The notes under the pieces: model-generated
Told to the model about the DNA's origin: nothing
Database searches by the model: none
Seen by the model: only the letters and a program-made list of their open reading frames with translations
Assembly: GCF_900102965.1 (NCBI RefSeq)
Contig: NZ_FNGM01000009.1
Location: 7,083 to 71,082 of the forward strand
DNA length: 64,000 bases
Reading direction: 5' to 3'
Origin: Paenibacillus jilunlii
Lineage (GTDB): Bacteria; Bacillota; Bacilli; Paenibacillales; Paenibacillaceae
Shown here: positions 62,773 through 64,000 of the stretch, piece after piece
How the letters are laid out: the number at the start of each line of letters is the position of its first letter
Numbering within the stretch: the stretch's first letter is position 1
Position numbers and translations under genes: made by a program

Positions 62773-64000
62773 TCAGTGTGGGAAATAGCTGTTCCAGTTG
62801 CGGTCGACCCGCTGGACAATATCCTCGTGTGGAACCAGTTCCTCCGGGTAATTCCGTTTCATCCGGGCATCGATCACAAGGGGCAGCTTATAGCCGATAT
62901 GATGGCTTTTGATCTCGTATTCGGCGTAGATATCACTGGCCGGATCGAACCTAGTGAACACCGTCCACAGGAATGAAGTTTGCGTGCGCACCGTTTCCTG
63001 GGCATTATCCACTACAAACACCAGCGGCCAGGCCGTTTCCTGTGCACGCAGAGCTGCGATTAGCCGGGAAGGAAGCTCAGGATCTTCTTCATAGGATGCA
63101 CCGGAAACAGCCAAACATCCCCGGCAGTAAGGAATTGCCTCTGTAATACCCGGGAGAAGACCTTCTGTATAAGCAGAAGGCAGCTCACGCACCGGACTTC
63201 CCACACCCAGCATGATGGCTTTGCTGCCGTGGTTCATCGCATTGGGTGAAAGGTCTTGCTCTTCCGGGGAGGCATTTCCGTACACCAGGAAATCCGAGGC
63301 GGGATTGAAGCGCTCCAGCACACTTTCCAGCAGCTTGGGGAACTCCGCCAGCTCCACGGGTTCATTGGTCAGCAGCAGGAATTTGGTCAGAGACAGCTGG
63401 CCTTCCCCGAGTATGCGGTAGGCTGACACCACCGCTTCTCTGGGATAACTCTCCCTTACTACGGCAGACACCAGTGAATGAGGGCCGCATTCGGAGTACT
63501 CCCACAGCGCTTTGACCGAAGGCATCAAAAGCGGGTATGCGGGGGCCAGCAGCCGCTGTATGTATTCCCTGAGATAATAATCCTCCTGGCGCGGCTTGCC
63601 GATGATCGTTGCCGGATAGATAGCATCCTTGCGGTGCCAGATACGCTGCACATGCATAACAGGGAAATCGCGGGGTGTGGAATAAAATCCATAGTGATCC
63701 CCGAGCGGCCCTTCCGTTCGCCGCTCATGGGGCGCAATCAGTCCCCGGATGGCAAATTCCGCTTCGGCGGGAATCCGGTGTCCGCCCATCGGGTCCTTGA
63801 CCATCTGCAGCTTGCCGCCCAGCACAAGCGATGCCAGCAGCAGCTCGGGCAGACGTTCCTGCACAGGAGCTGCAGCAGCGGCTATCAATGCCGGCGGCCC
63901 GCCAAGAAAAACGGACACGGGCAGCGGCTCGCCAAGCTGCTCTGCCTCCCGGTGATGAAAGCCGCCTCCCTTATGCTTCTGCCAGTAGACTCCCGCCTTG
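62773..64000 (-). CDS. UbiD family decarboxylase, 5' end outside the window
   Basis: 409 residues are visible; the frame stays open to the right edge (YWQKHKGGGFHH, PLPVSVFLGGPPALI), so the annotation-like GTG at 63918 is internal. EAEFAIRGLIAPHERRTEGPLGDHYGFYS is the UbiD prFMN/metal region, with Glu and Arg residues of the active site. With mqnE in the neighbourhood, a role as the futalosine-pathway decarboxylase (MqnL type) is plausible; other aromatic acids are possible. Confidence 0.85.
   Translation of the reverse strand, partial: KAGVYWQKHKGGGFHHREAEQLGEPLPVSVFLGGPPALIAAAAAPVQERLPELLLASLVLGGKLQMVKDPMGGHRIPAEAEFAIRGLIAPHERRTEGPLGDHYGFYSTPRDFPVMHVQRIWHRKDAIYPATIIGKPRQEDYYLREYIQRLLAPAYPLLMPSVKALWEYSECGPHSLVSAVVRESYPREAVVSAYRILGEGQLSLTKFLLLTNEPVELAEFPKLLESVLERFNPASDFLVYGNASPEEQDLSPNAMNHGSKAIMLGVGSPVRELPSAYTEGLLPGITEAIPYCRGCLAVSGASYEEDPELPSRLIAALRAQETAWPLVFVVDNAQETVRTQTSFLWTVFTRFDPASDIYAEYEIKSHHIGYKLPLVIDARMKRNYPEELVPHEDIVQRVDRNWNSYFPH

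Overview
The window looks like a chromosomal segment of a Paenibacillus-type, endospore-forming Firmicute. Support for this: strong AGGAGG-type ribosome binding sites, a moderate-GC core, YheC/YheD spore-coat ATP-grasp genes, a YjcZ-type small sporulation protein, the sporulation checkpoint gene sda, the Bacillus primosome pair dnaB/dnaI, a three-subunit sdhCAB operon, and the yuiB/yumB/yumC/yutM/yutJ/yuzB/yutI neighbourhood known from Bacillus. No rRNA, tRNA, CRISPR array, prophage or intact insertion sequence was seen.

Layout. 1-4.2 kb: 5' part of a giant decapeptide-repeat gene (minus strand, runs off the left edge), divergent from a YheC/YheD gene; then psd. 6.5-15.2 kb: a DUF2569 membrane protein, gpmA, a DUF488 protein, an AraC regulator, a MocR regulator divergent from a PNPOx-type protein, a decayed gene, an aminotransferase and yjcZ. 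15.3-20.2 kb: an operon of DEAD-box helicase, ecsA and ecsB, then an SDR and cheX. 20.7-26.8 kb: a LysR regulator, a PHP phosphatase, a nitroreductase, a GNAT, a metallophosphoesterase, a K+ channel and a DUF3891 protein. 26.8-27.9 kb: about 1.1 kb of gene-free repeat DNA. 27.9-35.6 kb: sdhCAB with a divergent LysR gene, a frameshifted lipoprotein gene and a KtrAB-type potassium system. 35.8-44.6 kb: a CPBP protease, a toxin-antitoxin remnant, uvrC, trxA, dnaI, dnaB and yuiB. 44.8-50.5 kb: hemQ, a candidate structured RNA, yumB, yumC, sda and a second YheC/YheD gene. 50.7-54.8 kb: an AT-rich accessory patch (erythromycin esterase-like protein, GNAT, ArsR fragment, methyltransferase, DUF6933). 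55.3-64 kb: the Fe-S and menaquinone neighbourhood (iscA-type, mqnE, yutJ, yuzB, yutI), the metNIQ operon under a SAM-I riboswitch, a Cthe_2314-type HEPN protein and a UbiD decarboxylase that runs off the right edge.

How the genes fit together. Respiration dominates the core: type II NADH dehydrogenase homologues, succinate dehydrogenase, mqnE and a UbiD candidate for futalosine-route menaquinone synthesis, HemQ for haem, and Fe-S carriers. Spore biology is the second theme.

The most unusual non-coding signal is a family of four intergenic elements of about 185 bp (12925-13107, 27276-27458, 28735-28921, 54951-55138). Each carries four imperfect palindromes of about 21-24 bp at conserved spacings (about 51, 56-62 and 51 bp). 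One of them sits inside the sdhCAB operon. Other points worth attention: DnaA-box-like sites just upstream of the sda promoter; a MocR protein in which the PLP lysine is replaced by Asn; the decapeptide-repeat protein that keeps exact 10-residue phase over about 1,280 residues; and a 90-residue Ala/Glu insertion in UvrC.
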